Positions 26,356-34,539 of a DNA stretch of 64,000 nucleotides are shown here, piece after piece. The translations under genes were made by a program, and so were the position numbers. The stretch is from positions 186,001 to 250,000 of the forward strand of contig NC_015682.1 of assembly GCF_000215975.1 (NCBI RefSeq), written 5' to 3'. Under the pieces are notes generated by a model. It had not been told where the DNA came from, did no database searches, and saw only the letters and a list, made by a program, of their open reading frames with translations. This DNA is from Thermodesulfobacterium geofontis OPF15 (GTDB lineage: Bacteria; Desulfobacterota; Thermodesulfobacteria; Thermodesulfobacteriales; Thermodesulfobacteriaceae). Numbering within the stretch: the stretch's first letter is position 1; each line of letters begins with the position of its first letter.

Positions 26356-27142
26356 GAGGCTGTTTCAAAAAAACATTTACTTTTGGTTCCCCTACAAATG
26401 ATCTTTAGATAAACATTCTCACTACCCTAAAGCTTGAATCAAGCTTTAACTTTATAGACCCAAATAATGGCTCTATCCGGTACCTATATCTACCGTACCT
26501 TTTCCAGTTTTCCATCGATAACTTTCTAACTGGATGTCTTATTTTCATCCTAAAGGTTTCTTTCACTCTTATAGCAGGCTCACATCCAAGCTCTTAAACC
26601 CTCTGAATTATGTCTATCGCATCGTAGCATCTACCAATATAACAACTGTAAGCCTCACATGGGCTTGGACCATCCTTATCTTCGTTCCTCTTTGCCAGTT
26701 AAGACAATATTTATCTCCAAAGCCAAACCCTGTGGCACAAGCCAATATAATGCTTTACTCGAGCTTCTCCTCGAAAAAAGACCTTAGAAATCTCCTCTAT
26801 GAAAACTTTTAAAAGCTTCTCCTCCAAATTTTTAACTCTGAAGTCGCCAATCCCGTAGAGAGGAGGTAGGAAAGTTTTGTTGAGAAGCCAAGGCAAGCGT
26901 TTCTCTGTGAGGGGCGTCCCATTAAAGTCTGATACAACCAAAGAGGCGATTATAACCTTGTCTGCATATTTTTGAGGTCTTCCACGCTTTTTTGTTTTAG
27001 GTTCTGATTTAACGTTTGAGAGAAAATAAGTCACAAAGGTATATAATTTTTCTAAAGAAAATGAACTTCTCCTCATACCTCCCATCTAAAATTAGTATCA
27101 TTACAGAAAATATCATATAAACTAAAATTTTGAAACAGCCTC
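26356..27142. mobile_element. Decayed insertion sequence with 15-bp perfect terminal inverted repeats
   Basis: Positions 26356-26370 (GAGGCTGTTTCAAAA) and 27128-27142 are exact reverse complements and enclose 787 bases that encode a broken DDE-type transposase on the minus strand. No clear target duplication is seen at the flanks. The 26286-27248 stretch holds no intact gene: it consists of this element plus the tetR promoter region. The IS family is not assigned. Confidence 0.85.
26405..27085 (-). pseudogene. Transposase remnant with frameshifts and an in-frame stop
   Basis: The 5' part (ATG 27085, about 124 codons) carries a basic KKRGRPQKYADKVIIASLV segment typical of transposase N-termini. 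Reading then moves to another frame (WQRGTKIRMVQAHVRLTVV), and again to a third (GRCYDAIDIIQRV, an in-frame TAA, then ELGCEPAIRVKETFRM and YRYRIEPLFGSIKLKL). The last piece resembles the C-terminal catalytic segment of DDE transposases. At least two frameshifts and one stop make it inactive. The reading frames between the breaks are long enough to show recent decay. Confidence 0.75.
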
Positions 27143-27151
27143 TTAAAGGGG

Positions 27152-27194
27152 TTGACAAAGAAACAAAAATTTTTAAAGTAAGTACTAACTTACT
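27152..27194 (+). promoter_or_regulatory. Promoter and operator of the tetR-RND operon
   Basis: A perfect -35 TTGACA lies at 27152-27157 and a weaker -10 (TAAAGT) at 27174-27179, spaced 16 bases. Overlapping the -10 is a 7-bp inverted repeat, AGTAAGT at 27177-27183 and ACTTACT at 27188-27194. A symmetric operator over the -10 upstream of a tetR gene is the expected autoregulatory arrangement. The assignment to TetR is inferred. Confidence 0.6.
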
Positions 27195-27205
27195 AAATAA
27201 AAAAA

Positions 27206-27241
<36 letters not shown>

Positions 27242-27248
27242 CATAAAA

Positions 27249-27854
27249 ATGACAAAGCTAAAGGCTAAAAAAGAGAAGACGCGGGAAAAGATTTTAGGGA
27301 CCGCTTTGAAGCTTTTTTCGGAAAAGGGATACCTTGGCACGACTACAAAGGAGATAGCCTCCTTAGCCGGCATAACCGAGACTACCCTCTTTAGGCACTT
27401 CCCGAGTAAAGAGGTCATCTTTGAAGAGGTCTTAAAACGCTATTCCTTTCTGCAAAAGCTTAAGGAGCTTATGCCTCAGGTTGAAGATCTGTCTGCTGAC
27501 AAGGCATTTACACTTCTTGGTAAAGCCTTTTTGGAACGTTTAAGGGAAAGAAAGCCCCTCATCACCATCCTCCACAGTGAACTAAACCTCTACCCAGAAC
27601 AGGTTAGGAATGCCTTTCAAGCCATCATAAGCTCAATAAAATCCGAATTTTCAAAGTATCTTTTCAAGCTCAAAAGGAGAGGGGAGCTAAGGGAGGATGT
27701 TCATCCTGAGATAGCGGGGCAAGCCCTCTTAGGGATGATTTTTTCCTATTTTTTACTCAAGGATATTAAAGGGGTACCGGTTTGCGAAAACTTTAGCGAA
27801 GAAGATATTCTCAAGGAATATATCCAAATCTTCTTAAAAGGAGTGAAGAAATGA
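27249..27854 (+). CDS. TetR-family transcriptional regulator
   Basis: A 201-residue regulator with an N-terminal helix-turn-helix (about residues 10-57): TREKILGTALKLFSEKGY, TTTKEIASLAGITETTLFRHF and SKEVIFEEVL. The remaining helical part would be the ligand domain. It is the first gene of the efflux operon and its stop overlaps the next gene (ATGA). By analogy with AcrR-type regulators it probably represses its own operon through the inverted repeat at 27177-27194. Codons are more GC-rich than in the genes outside the island. Confidence 0.9.
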   Translation: MTKLKAKKEKTREKILGTALKLFSEKGYLGTTTKEIASLAGITETTLFRHFPSKEVIFEEVLKRYSFLQKLKELMPQVEDLSADKAFTLLGKAFLERLRERKPLITILHSELNLYPEQVRNAFQAIISSIKSEFSKYLFKLKRRGELREDVHPEIAGQALLGMIFSYFLLKDIKGVPVCENFSEEDILKEYIQIFLKGVKK

Positions 27855-28963
27855 GCTTGAAAAGGACTTTTTTTATTCTTATGCTTTTGGTCCTACTTGT
27901 CTCCTGTGAAAGGGGAGCAAAAGAGGGGGAAAAGCCTTCATCAGCTCAGCCCTCCAACATGACCGTGCCTGTATCCATCCATAAGCTTGAGGAGAAAGAT
28001 TACGACTTTAGGGTTGAGCTTCCGGGGAAGACAAGAAGCAGAGAGAGCATTGTCGTTGTAGCAAGGGTAACAGGCATTTTACAGAGGATGCTTGTTAAGG
28101 AGGGAACCTTTGTTAAAAAAGGACAAACCCTCTTTATCATCGAGCGCGACCCATACGAAGCGGAGTATCAGGCAGCAAAGGCAGAAGTTGAGAACGCAAA
28201 AGCTGAGCTTGAGAAAGCTTCAGCGGATTGGAAGCGCGTTTCCTCTTCCTATAAGGCTAAGCTTGTAAGCGAGGCAGAAAGGGACCAAGCCTATGCCAAC
28301 TACCAAAAGGCTTTGGCAAACCTCTCCTTAGCTCAGGCAAGGCTTCGTCAGGCTGAGATCAACCTAAACTACACCGTGGTCAAAGCTGAGATAAGCGGGT
28401 ATGTAGGAAAAAGACTCGTTGACCCAGGCAACCTGGTTCAGCCTGGGAAGGAGCTCATCTCCCTCTATTCTGTCTCGCCTCTTGAGGTTGAATTTTCTAT
28501 ACCGGAGAGGGATTTGGAAAGGCTTGGTCTTCTTGGGAACTACGGGAAGCTCAAAGGCAGGACGGTTGAGGTAAAAAGAGATGAGATGAAGCATCAAGAA
28601 ATGGGTAAGATTTTCTTCGTTGATGCAAGGCTTGATGAGACGGCAAGCCTTAAAGCCAAGGCTCTGATCTCCAACTCACAGAAGAAGTTTTTGCCTAACC
28701 AGTTTGTCAAGGTGGTTATCTCTGAAAAAAGAAGGGGGCTTCTCCTTCCACAGAAGGCAGTCCTCTTTACCCCGAGGGGACCGATTGTTTATGTAATTGA
28801 GAACGGAACTGCAAACCCCAGAGGAATTACCATCGAAGAGGTTGATAAGGATTACTTCCTTGTTAAAAGTGGGCTAAGAGAAGGCGAGGTTGTGGCTCTT
28901 GACAATCTAATGAGGCTAAAGCCCGGAGCCAAGGTTAAGGTTATTCAAGGAGAAGGAAGATGA
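27851..28963 (+). CDS. RND efflux periplasmic adaptor (AcrA/MexA type), lipoprotein
   Basis: A 370-residue membrane-fusion protein. The lipobox LVLLVSC puts an acylated Cys at about residue 19. Then come a lipoyl-like half (VVARVTGILQRMLVKEGTFVKKGQ), a helical hairpin (about 95-165, rich in Ala, Lys, Glu), the second lipoyl half (AEISGYVGKRLVDPGNLVQPG), and beta-barrel and membrane-proximal domains. It bridges the inner-membrane pump and the outer-membrane channel. It starts in the tetR stop (ATGA), and its stop again overlaps the pump gene, so all are translationally coupled. Confidence 0.92.
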   Translation: MSLKRTFFILMLLVLLVSCERGAKEGEKPSSAQPSNMTVPVSIHKLEEKDYDFRVELPGKTRSRESIVVVARVTGILQRMLVKEGTFVKKGQTLFIIERDPYEAEYQAAKAEVENAKAELEKASADWKRVSSSYKAKLVSEAERDQAYANYQKALANLSLAQARLRQAEINLNYTVVKAEISGYVGKRLVDPGNLVQPGKELISLYSVSPLEVEFSIPERDLERLGLLGNYGKLKGRTVEVKRDEMKHQEMGKIFFVDARLDETASLKAKALISNSQKKFLPNQFVKVVISEKRRGLLLPQKAVLFTPRGPIVYVIENGTANPRGITIEEVDKDYFLVKSGLREGEVVALDNLMRLKPGAKVKVIQGEGR

Positions 28964-31900
28964 TATCCCAGTTTTTTATTCGCAGACCAAGGGTAGCTTT
29001 AGTTTCAGCCATTGCAGTCGTGCTTTTAGGGTTGATTTCACTTTCTGTCTTACCAGTTAAGGAGTATCCAGCCCTTACTCCACCCCAGATAGTGGTTACT
29101 GCAAGGTATCCGGGAGCTGATTCTGAAACGATTGCCAAAACGGTTGCTGCCCCTCTTGAAGAAGCGATAAACGGCGTTGATGGTATGCTCTACATGGTTT
29201 CTTCTTCAACCTCAGCGGGAGTTTACACCTTGAATGTTTACTTTGAGGTTGGCTGGGACCCTAATGTAGCGAAAATGGATGTAAACAACCGCGTTCAGAT
29301 TGCGCTGCCGAGGCTTCCTGAGGAGGTAAGAAGGCTTGGCGTTGAAGTTCGGGAAAGAAGCCCGGATATACTTAAAGTTGTAGCCTTCTACTCTGAGGGA
29401 GGGCAGAGGGATGTAGTCGAACTTGCTAACTTCCTTCTCATCAACGTAATAGACGAGTTAAAAAGAGTTCCCGGTGTAGCCGATGCCATTCTCGTTGACC
29501 CTAAGGTATATTCTATCAGGGTGTGGCTTTTGCCTGATAAACTTTCTATGTATGGGTTAACGCCCCTTGAAATCTATCAGGCAATTTCTCAACAGAACCA
29601 GCAGTTTACCGCTGGTGCCTTGGCGGATGAGCCAACCACAGAGAGACCTTTCTTTACCTATGTTCTTAGAGGTAGCGATAGGTTCTCCTCGGCTAAACAG
29701 TTTGAAGAGATACTGGTTAAAGTTTTGCCTGATGGTTCGACCTTAAAGCTTAAAGATGTGGCAAGGGTTGAGCTAACCTCTGAGCAGTTTAACCGCAATT
29801 CCTTCTTTAAGAAGCAAAAGGTTTTACCTGTTCCCATCTTTCTTACAAGCAGAGCAAACGCCCTTGAGGTTTCAAAGCTTATTGACGAAAAGCTAAAGGA
29901 GTTAAGCAAAACCTGGCCCCCAGACATAAAGTACTATTTTCCCTACAACCCTACGGTTTTTGTTAAAGAATCGATCAAGGAAGTGTGGATAACCTTTGGA
30001 CTTGCCATCCTTTTTGTAGTCATTGTGACCTACTTTTTCCTTGGGGGGCTTGCTCCAACAATCGTTCCAACCTTAGCCATTCCAGTCTCCATCTTTGGTG
30101 CCTTTATCGTTATGTATGTTCTTGGCTTCTCAGTAAACCTTCTTACCCTGTTTGGGTTGATCTTAGCCATTGGGCTTGTGGTTGACGATGCCATCATCGT
30201 CGTTGAAAACGTGGAAAGACATATGGAAGAGGGGCTACCGGTAAAAGAAGCAACTCTAAAAGCCATGGAAGAGCTTACCTCACCGCTTATCGCCATCGTT
30301 CTTGTGCTTTCTGCCGTCTTTATACCGGCAAGCCTTGTTGGCGGTTTTATCGGAAGGTTCTATCAACAGTTTGCCGTAGCTATAGCAAGCTCGGTGCTTA
30401 TTTCAGGTATGACTGCCTTGGTTTTTAGCCCAGTCCTCTGTACCCTTCTCCTTAGGGAAAGGGAGCTACACAAACGCCCCATCTATCCGGTTTATCTTTT
30501 TCAGCTTATCTTTAACCGAGCAAGGGAAAGCTATGTAGAGCGGATAAAGTTTCTCTTAAAGAGACCCGCAATCTTTGTCTTGCTATTCCTTTTAATTCTA
30601 CCTCTAACCTATGTTTTAATAAAAAGGCTACCTACTGCTCTTGTCCCTACTGAGGATAAAGGGGCTCTTTTTTTGATCGGGAACCTTCCACCAGGTAGTT
30701 CCCTTAAGCGGACGGAGGAGGTTCTATCCAAGATTGAGGACATCTTTATGAAGAACCCTTACATTGACCGCTACGTTGCCATCTCGGGCTTTGACCTTCA
30801 GGGCTTTACCTATTCTACAGATTCTTTAGGTGGCTTTATAGGATTGATAGATTGGAGCAAAAGGACTAAGAAGGAAGAGACCTCTTTTGCCCTTACCCAA
30901 AGGATAAACAAAGAGCTTTCTCAGATTAGGGAAGCCGTGCTTTTTGTGGTAAGTCCTCCGGCTATTATGGGGTTTGGAAGAGTAGGAGGGTTTGACCTTT
31001 ATCTTGAGGATAGAACCGGTGGTGATATAAGGCAGATGTTTGAGGTTGCTCAAGGTTTTATCAACAAGCTTAGAGAAAGAAAGGAGCTAACCTTAGTTAG
31101 AACAACCTTCAACCCCTCAAACCCTTACTTTGAGGTAATAGTCGACCGAACGAAGGCTGAAGCCTACGGGGTCTCGGTTAACGATGTATATAAGACTTTG
31201 AGCATGACCTTAGGGGCAAGCTATGTGAACGATTTTAACCTCTTTGACAGGGTTTACCGAGTATACCTTCAAGCAGAATTCGATTATCGTAAAGCATTTG
31301 ATGACCTTAGCAAGGTCTATGTTAAAAATAAAAATGGCGTTCCCATCCCCGTTGCTAACCTTGTAGAGATTAAGCCCCTTAGCAGACCGCAGCTCCTTGA
31401 GAGGCATAATCAGTTTAAAGCGGTGCGCATCCTTGGTGAGCCTGCTTCTGGCTACACAACCGGCGATGCCATAAGGGTGGTTGAGAAAGTAGCTAAGGCT
31501 ACCCTTCCCCCTGGGTATACCATCGGTTGGGTGGGGCAAAGCTTGCAGGAGGTTTTATCCCAGCAGAAGGGTTACGTCGTCCTTGCCATGGCTGTCCTCT
31601 TTGTCTATCTTATCCTTGTAGCTCTTTATGAAAGCTGGCTTGCTCCGATTGCGGTTATCCTCTCCATTCCCTTCGCCCTTCTCGGGGCAAGCTTAACCTT
31701 AAACCTTTTGAAGCTTCCCAATGATGTGTATTTTCAGGTTGGGCTTGTGACCTTGGTAGGTCTTTCCGCAAAGAACGCTATCCTTGTTGTGGAGTTTGCC
31801 GAAGAGCGTATCAGACGAGGTATGGACATCATCTCAGCCATTCTTGAAGCTTCCTATCTTAGGTTTAGACCAATAGTTATGACCTCTTTTGCCTTTATCG

Positions 31901-32094
31901 CTGGAGCCATACCCTTAGCGCTAAGCACAGGAGCTGGCGCCATGAGTAGACATGTTATCGGTTGGACTGTTGTCGGAGGTATGCTCTTTGCAACCCTTTT
32001 GGGAACCCTCTTTATCCCGCTTCTCTACTATGTGATAAAGGCTTTGAGCTTAAAGAGCTTAAAAATCCTTAAAAGAGGCAAAGAAAATGCGTAA
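28960..32094 (+). CDS. RND efflux pump, HAE-1 (AcrB/MexB) type
   Basis: A 1044-residue inner-membrane proton-driven pump. Twelve membrane segments and two large periplasmic loops are present, with the N-terminus MISQFFIRRPRVALV typical of the family. The proton-relay residues are visible: the Asp pair in LAIGLVVDDAIIVVENVERHM (TM4) and the Lys in LVGLSAKNAILVVEFAEER (TM10). Length matches AcrB. With the adaptor and channel it would extrude hydrophobic compounds such as drugs, detergents or metabolites; the substrate is not predictable here. Coding GC is high: bases 29041-29100 count to about 47% G+C. Confidence 0.95.
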   Translation: MISQFFIRRPRVALVSAIAVVLLGLISLSVLPVKEYPALTPPQIVVTARYPGADSETIAKTVAAPLEEAINGVDGMLYMVSSSTSAGVYTLNVYFEVGWDPNVAKMDVNNRVQIALPRLPEEVRRLGVEVRERSPDILKVVAFYSEGGQRDVVELANFLLINVIDELKRVPGVADAILVDPKVYSIRVWLLPDKLSMYGLTPLEIYQAISQQNQQFTAGALADEPTTERPFFTYVLRGSDRFSSAKQFEEILVKVLPDGSTLKLKDVARVELTSEQFNRNSFFKKQKVLPVPIFLTSRANALEVSKLIDEKLKELSKTWPPDIKYYFPYNPTVFVKESIKEVWITFGLAILFVVIVTYFFLGGLAPTIVPTLAIPVSIFGAFIVMYVLGFSVNLLTLFGLILAIGLVVDDAIIVVENVERHMEEGLPVKEATLKAMEELTSPLIAIVLVLSAVFIPASLVGGFIGRFYQQFAVAIASSVLISGMTALVFSPVLCTLLLRERELHKRPIYPVYLFQLIFNRARESYVERIKFLLKRPAIFVLLFLLILPLTYVLIKRLPTALVPTEDKGALFLIGNLPPGSSLKRTEEVLSKIEDIFMKNPYIDRYVAISGFDLQGFTYSTDSLGGFIGLIDWSKRTKKEETSFALTQRINKELSQIREAVLFVVSPPAIMGFGRVGGFDLYLEDRTGGDIRQMFEVAQGFINKLRERKELTLVRTTFNPSNPYFEVIVDRTKAEAYGVSVNDVYKTLSMTLGASYVNDFNLFDRVYRVYLQAEFDYRKAFDDLSKVYVKNKNGVPIPVANLVEIKPLSRPQLLERHNQFKAVRILGEPASGYTTGDAIRVVEKVAKATLPPGYTIGWVGQSLQEVLSQQKGYVVLAMAVLFVYLILVALYESWLAPIAVILSIPFALLGASLTLNLLKLPNDVYFQVGLVTLVGLSAKNAILVVEFAEERIRRGMDIISAILEASYLRFRPIVMTSFAFIAGAIPLALSTGAGAMSRHVIGWTVVGGMLFATLLGTLFIPLLYYVIKALSLKSLKILKRGKENA

Positions 32095-33484
32095 GTTGCT
32101 TATACTATTTGCAAGCTCTTTTATCCTTTTTGGATGCAGTCAAGGGGTAAAGCTTGATGCACCAGAGCTTGACCTGCCAAAGGAGATTGCTTCTAAAAGT
32201 CTAAAGGGGGAGGCAGAAAAAAAGAAGGAGCTATTGCCGGACAAGTTCTGGGAGGCTTACAATGACCCTATCTTAAACGAGCTTGTGGAAAAAGCTCTAC
32301 GGCAGAATGAAGATATCCTTATCGCTGAGGCAAGGATAGAGCAAACTTTAGCCATGGTCCGCTATGTGGGAGCAGATAGGTTCCCCTATCTTGGTTATGG
32401 GGCAAGTGTAACCCGGCAGAGAACCTCTGAGGAAACTATAGGTCCAAAACCTGGCTCTACCTACACCACCTATCAGCTCAACCTAAATGTTCAGTATGAG
32501 CTTGACCTTTTTGGCAGAATCAGCTCTCAGGAAAAGGCAAGCCTTTATCGTTATCTTTCTACCCTTCATGGTCGGGACGCCGTTAAGCTTTCGGTGATAA
32601 GCCTTGTCATGAACGCATACTTTGACCTTTTGGCAAAGGAAAGGATGGTGGAAGTAGCTGAGAGACAGCTTCAAACTCTGAAAGAAATATACAACCTTAG
32701 GGAAAAGGAATTTGAGCTTGGTTTGGCAAACATTCAAGTTGTTCTTCAGGCAAGGTCTGAGGTAGAAGCCATAGAACAAACGCTAAAATCCTTAAAGCAG
32801 GAAAGGGAGCTTCTAAGAAACCTCTTAGCTCTCCTTGTTGGTGAGAGCCCAGCTAAGATGTTTGAAAGGAGCGCCAAAACTTCCCTTGATTACCCTCAGG
32901 CTTTAAGGCTCCCTCCTCTTTTGCTTTCTGAGGTCTTAGAAAGAAGACCGGACATTCAATCGGCTTTAGAAGAACTAAAGGCTTCTGCCTATGATGTAGC
33001 TTCAGCCAAAGCCGAATACTTCCCAAGGATCACCCTTACTTCAGCCCTTGGTTATCAGAGCATAGAGCTTGCTAATCTTTTCAAAGGAGGTGCAACCTTC
33101 TGGAATATAGCGGGTTTAATTACCGGTCCCATCCTTGATTTTGGGAAGAGAGAAAGCAAGGTTAAGCTTGCTCAAGCAAAGCAGAGGGAAGCTCTCTTAA
33201 ACTATGTTAAAACTGTTAGAACTGCCTTTAAAGAGGTGCAGGATTCTCTAATTCAGCTTGAGATGCTTGAAGGAAGGATAAAGGACTTAGAACAAAGGGT
33301 AAAGACGCTTGAGGAGCTATACAAAGTTTCTGAGCTTCGTTACAAAGAGGGCTTATCGAGATATTTAGAAGTTTTAGACAGTGAAAGGGCTTTGCTTTCC
33401 GCAAAGCTTGATTTAGAAAGACTAAAGGCAGACTACTACAAATCCCAGGTCTACTTTATAAAAGCTATAGGGGGCGGTTTTTAA
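32087..33484 (+). CDS. Outer-membrane efflux channel lipoprotein (OprM/NodT type)
   Basis: A 465-residue TolC-family protein with a lipobox SFILFGC (Cys about residue 17). Two related halves carry the long coiled-coil hairpins: FWEAYNDPILNELVEKALRQN at the start and LRLPPLLLSEVLERRPDIQSAL at the second repeat, the latter a hallmark of the NodT group. It completes the tripartite pump and overlaps the pump gene by eight bases. Its 3' end is overlapped by a small minus-strand frame at 33465-33689. Confidence 0.93.
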   Translation: MRKLLILFASSFILFGCSQGVKLDAPELDLPKEIASKSLKGEAEKKKELLPDKFWEAYNDPILNELVEKALRQNEDILIAEARIEQTLAMVRYVGADRFPYLGYGASVTRQRTSEETIGPKPGSTYTTYQLNLNVQYELDLFGRISSQEKASLYRYLSTLHGRDAVKLSVISLVMNAYFDLLAKERMVEVAERQLQTLKEIYNLREKEFELGLANIQVVLQARSEVEAIEQTLKSLKQERELLRNLLALLVGESPAKMFERSAKTSLDYPQALRLPPLLLSEVLERRPDIQSALEELKASAYDVASAKAEYFPRITLTSALGYQSIELANLFKGGATFWNIAGLITGPILDFGKRESKVKLAQAKQREALLNYVKTVRTAFKEVQDSLIQLEMLEGRIKDLEQRVKTLEELYKVSELRYKEGLSRYLEVLDSERALLSAKLDLERLKADYYKSQVYFIKAIGGGF

Positions 33485-33689
33485 AAATGAAGACTTCCTT
33501 TAAATCCGACTCAAAACCTTCTAAAACTAAAGATTTTAAGACCTTGTCAACCTTGTATTCCTGATAGAGCTTAAAACCTTCGTCTATCAAAGTATAGACC
33601 TCTAAGGTTTTTTTTGTCTTGGTTAACAATCCAGTATTCTTTAACTCCGTAAATAAGATAAATATTTGTTTCTCTCTAATTGCCCTCAT
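33465..33689 (-). CDS. Small hypothetical protein at the right end of the efflux island
   Basis: A 74-residue basic frame starting MRAIREKQIFILF, with a balanced mix of hydrophobic and charged residues. It overlaps the 3' end of the channel gene by 20 bases in antisense. No family is recognised, and no ribosome site is evident. It may be the truncated end of another gene carried by the island or a chance frame. Confidence 0.35.
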   Translation of the reverse strand: MRAIREKQIFILFTELKNTGLLTKTKKTLEVYTLIDEGFKLYQEYKVDKVLKSLVLEGFESDLKEVFIFKNRPL

Positions 33690-33762
33690 GTATGAAGGGT
33701 ATCTATCTTTAAATCAAATAAAGCTTTTCCTTCATCAAAATTATTACTCGAAACATCTTCCC

Positions 33763-33800
33763 CACTTCGTAAGTGAGATAAATTAGAATTATTTTAATTT
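33763..33800. repeat. 38-bp dispersed repeat, copy 2
   Basis: Exactly identical to 16634-16671 and in the same orientation. It lies between the end of the efflux operon and the solitary IS end at 33867-33881. The 33690-33954 stretch otherwise holds only this repeat, the IS end and the tRNA promoter. Confidence 0.85.
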
Positions 33801-33866
33801 CCTGCAATTTTATTGCAAAAGCCAAGCACCTAAGAAAGTGCAGTTAGAATTTTTATAATAGGAAAT

Positions 33867-33881
33867 TTTTGAAACAGCCCC
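33867..33881. mobile_element. Solitary IS terminal repeat closing the efflux island
   Basis: TTTTGAAACAGCCCC matches the right terminal repeat of the decayed IS (27128-27142) at 14 of 15 positions and is inverted relative to the left end at 26356-26370. The AT-rich bases just inside it also resemble those inside the 27142 end. It is probably what is left of a second IS copy, so 26356-33881 (7526 bases) has proper inverted outer ends. Confidence 0.65.
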
Positions 33882-33890
33882 ATCCACATA

Positions 33891-33918
33891 TTGACATTTA
33901 AAAAAAATTTTTTATTAT
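33891..33918 (+). promoter_or_regulatory. Promoter of tRNA-Pro
   Basis: TTGACA at 33891-33896 and TATTAT at 33913-33918 are separated by 16 bases and end 36 bases before the tRNA. The -35 is 10 bases outside the IS end at 33881, so the insertion stopped just short of the promoter. Confidence 0.6.
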
Positions 33919-33954
33919 AGAAAATGTTAAGAAAGGATTTTTTGTCTTTTAGAT

Positions 33955-34028
33955 CGGGACGTAGCGCAGCTTGGAAGCGCACCCGCTTGGGGTGTGGGGG
34001 GTCGGCGGTTCAAATCCGCCCGTCCCGA
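33955..34028 (+). tRNA. tRNA-Pro (anticodon GGG)
   Basis: A complete cloverleaf: acceptor CGGGACG pairs with CGTCCCG at 34021-34027 with A as discriminator. The anticodon stem is CCCGC/GTGGG with loop TTGGGGT, giving anticodon GGG for CCC/CCU codons. The T arm contains GGTTCAAAT. No CCA is encoded. It lies between the efflux island and the speD-like gene and may share a transcript with the latter, since only a T run separates them. Confidence 0.95.
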
Positions 34029-34072
34029 TTTTTTTATTGGTAAAATTTTTTATTTTCTAAAATCCAATAAAG

Positions 34073-34100
34073 CCAGGCACCTTGCCTGGGGGAGGTGAGC
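34073..34100 (+). promoter_or_regulatory. Hairpin next to the ribosome site of the speD-like gene
   Basis: CCAGGCA (34073-34079) and TGCCTGG (34083-34089) form a 7-bp hairpin just upstream of a GGGGGAGGTGA ribosome site. In addition CACCT (34078-34082) can pair with AGGTG (34093-34097) in the ribosome site, so two mutually exclusive folds exist, one exposing and one hiding the site. This could be a translational switch responding to polyamines or temperature; no known riboswitch class was recognised. Confidence 0.4.
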
Positions 34101-34101
34101 T

Positions 34102-34539
34102 ATGAGAGCACTTGAACCCATTCGTCAAGTGGAAAGATTTGAAATTACTCCTACCCAGCAAGGTGCACTTAAACGAAATATATGGAGCTATCACCTAATT
34201 GTAGAGTTTTGGGATTCTCCCTTTGAGCTTTTAGCAAAAGCTAAAATTGTAGAAAGGGCTCTTAAATCTGCACTTACTAACTCTAATCTTAATAACAATA
34301 TAAGAACCATAAGCTACCAATTCCAACCCTTTGGAGTTTCAGCACAAGCAAGTTCTGGGAGAGCTAATGTCTATATTCATACCTGGCCCGAAAATGGATA
34401 CTCTGCAGTTGATATAATAGCTGATACAAAAGAAGAAGCTTATAAAATCCTTGAAAATTTACAAAAAGCCCTTAAACCTAAAAATGTGTATGTAGCTGAA
34501 ATATCCAGAGGGATTTCTGAAGACTGGGGTGAAACTTGA
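34102..34539 (+). CDS. S-adenosylmethionine decarboxylase-like protein lacking the pyruvoyl serine
   Basis: A 145-residue SpeD-fold protein. YHLIVEFW, QPFGVS (residues 75-80), YIHTWPENGYSAVD (91-104) and the ALKPKNVYVAEISRG tail align well with bacterial AdoMet decarboxylase, whose pyruvoyl group decarboxylates AdoMet for spermidine synthesis. But the proenzyme cleavage motif, Glu-Ser-His five residues before HTWPE, reads Arg-Ala-Asn (87-89) here, so the Ser that becomes pyruvoyl is Ala88. The conserved active-site Cys after the VD segment is Asp108; His93 is kept. As written it should not self-process. It is directly upstream of speE, with the stop overlapping the speE start. It may be a regulatory paralogue or have another function. 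A GGGGGAGG site fixes the start. Confidence 0.8.
   Translation: MRALEPIRQVERFEITPTQQGALKRNIWSYHLIVEFWDSPFELLAKAKIVERALKSALTNSNLNNNIRTISYQFQPFGVSAQASSGRANVYIHTWPENGYSAVDIIADTKEEAYKILENLQKALKPKNVYVAEISRGISEDWGET

Noticed and set aside
26534-26812. Plus-strand frame within the decayed IS
   Set aside because: It is antisense to recognisable transposase fragments and has a shadow-like composition.
26356-27142. Target-site duplication of the decayed IS
   Set aside because: The bases outside the two ends (ending TAT on the left, starting TTA on the right) do not match; none can be claimed.
33955-34028. tRNA-Pro as the attachment site of an integrase-driven island
   Set aside because: No integrase gene and no repeat of the tRNA 3' end was seen; the island is bounded by IS ends instead.
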